Source: Desulfuromonadales bacterium
GTDB lineage: Bacteria; Desulfobacterota; Desulfuromonadia; Desulfuromonadales; JACZKF01
Direction: 5' to 3'
DNA: 5,211 bases
Assembly: GCA_014860175.1 (NCBI GenBank)
Contig: JACZKF010000417.1
Span: 1 to 5,211 of the forward strand
In this document: positions 4,824 to 5,211 of the stretch, piece by piece
Layout: each line of letters begins with the position of its first letter
Position numbering within the stretch: the first letter of the stretch is position 1
Program-made: the position numbers and the translations under genes
Notes under the pieces: model-generated
Told to the model about the DNA's origin: nothing
Seen by the model: only the letters and a program-made list of their open reading frames with translations
Databases searched by the model: none

Positions 4824-5086
4824 AGGCCCAGGCGCCGCTTGGCCTCCTCCAGGGAGATCTCGCGTCCTTCCTCAAGGTCGCTCAGGCCCTCCACAACCGC
4901 CCGCATGAAAGCCCGCTCCTCTTCCCCCTTCTCAAAATCCTCGAGCGACTGGACGACGGCGACCCCTCGGCCGCGGCTGGTGAGGAGTACCGGCCGATGC
5001 ACCTTGGTCACCTGTTTGACCACCCGGCCGGGGTTGACCTTCATGTCGGTCAGCGGAATGACGTCTTCGGAAAACCTGGTACTCAT
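4820..5086 (-). CDS. Phd/YefM-like antitoxin of a type II toxin-antitoxin system
   Basis: The 88-residue product has the Phd/YefM pattern. An N-terminal DNA-binding part (residues about 6-51) contains VIPLTDMKVNPGRVVKQV, then RPVLLTSRGRGVAVVQSLEDFE. An acidic helical C-terminal tail (about 54-88) is expected to wrap and neutralise the toxin. The start at 5084-5086 is preferred over the upstream frame opening at 5140. It has AGAGGAG (5092-5098) five bases ahead, the promoter lies in the extension, and family members begin close to this point. The gene comes first in the operon, as usual for type II modules, and overlaps the toxin start by four bases. The family represses its own promoter, alone or with toxin, which fits the palindrome at 5131-5138. 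Confidence 0.88.
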   Translation of the reverse strand: MSTRFSEDVIPLTDMKVNPGRVVKQVTKVHRPVLLTSRGRGVAVVQSLEDFEKGEEERAFMRAVVEGLSDLEEGREISLEEAKRRLGL

Positions 5087-5111
5087 AAAAACTCCTCTTG
5101 ATGCATACCTC

Positions 5112-5140
5112 AACTTAGCACCGGCAAAAGGACCGGTCAA
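5112..5140 (-). promoter_or_regulatory. Predicted promoter and operator of the type II toxin-antitoxin operon
   Basis: On the minus strand TTGACC (5135-5140) is followed after 17 bases by TAAGTT (5112-5117). The -35 match is 5 of 6, and the -10 keeps the first, second and last bases of TATAAT. The perfect 8-bp palindrome GACCGGTC (5131-5138) overlaps the -35 box, with a second CCGG (5121-5124) ten bases away. That is a suitable position for autorepression by the antitoxin. Confidence 0.5.
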
Positions 5141-5211
5141 CAGGTCTTCTTAATGGCCCATTCCCCGACGCTCTCGCCTCTGGCAACACCCTGACCCCAG
5201 CCCCCCTGACG
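5141..5211. other. Window end, nothing recognised
   Basis: These 71 bases, upstream of the type II toxin-antitoxin promoter, are C-rich. They contain no open frame, RNA gene or repeat that I can support. Confidence 0.5.

Noticed and set aside
5087..5140. Upstream extension of the antitoxin frame to 106 codons
   Set aside because: The extension covers the predicted promoter and lacks its own ribosome binding site, whereas AGAGGAG precedes the start at 5086.

Overview
The window looks like a chromosomal accessory region of a mesophilic Gram-negative bacterium with a moderate-to-high GC genome. The evidence is a Sec-type signal peptide on a periplasmic BON-domain protein, clear Shine-Dalgarno sites, sigma70-like promoters and GC-rich housekeeping-type genes. 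Gene content (CsbD plus BON stress pair, CxxC-cluster protein, several toxin-antitoxin modules) would suit a deltaproteobacterium (Desulfobacterota) or a Nitrospirota-like lineage. That placement is a guess from gene style and cannot be proven here.

Layout, left to right: (i) bases 1-159 hold what may be the unidentified and possibly frameshifted 3' end of a plus-strand gene; (ii) 165-506 (minus) is a small single-domain cupin with a good promoter; (iii) 507-902 is a long, partly AT-rich divergent intergenic region with a 16-bp tandem repeat, a sigma70-like promoter and a palindrome that includes a ribosome binding site; (iv) 903-2433 (plus) is a complete two-gene AbiE-type (type IV) toxin-antitoxin operon, the antitoxin AbiEi overlapping the nucleotidyltransferase toxin AbiEii by 14 bases; (v) 2506-3003 (plus) is a YkgJ-type cysteine-cluster protein; (vi) 3025-3116 is a nested inverted repeat between convergent genes; (vii) 4092-3122 (minus) is a two-gene stress operon, CsbD-like protein then a secreted three-BON-domain protein; (viii) 4382-4511 is a diverged second copy of the 3' end of the YkgJ gene, broken by a 1-bp deletion; (ix) 5086-4524 (minus) is a complete type II toxin-antitoxin operon, a Phd/YefM-like antitoxin followed by a RelE/ParE-like toxin with a 4-base start/stop overlap.

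The genes do not form one pathway. Two unrelated toxin-antitoxin modules (type IV and type II) lie on either side of a stress operon that is itself bracketed by two copies of a YkgJ 3' segment, so the region reads as an accessory or island-like stretch assembled by several events. The AbiE pair is expected to act in abortive phage defence or element maintenance, and the type II pair in growth control or maintenance. The CsbD/BON pair belongs to a general envelope and osmotic stress response.

I did not find a convincing undescribed enzyme system. The most informative unusual features are the duplicated YkgJ tail, in which all substitutions in the conserved part are synonymous, the nested inverted repeat at 3025-3116, and the repeat-rich control region of the AbiE operon.
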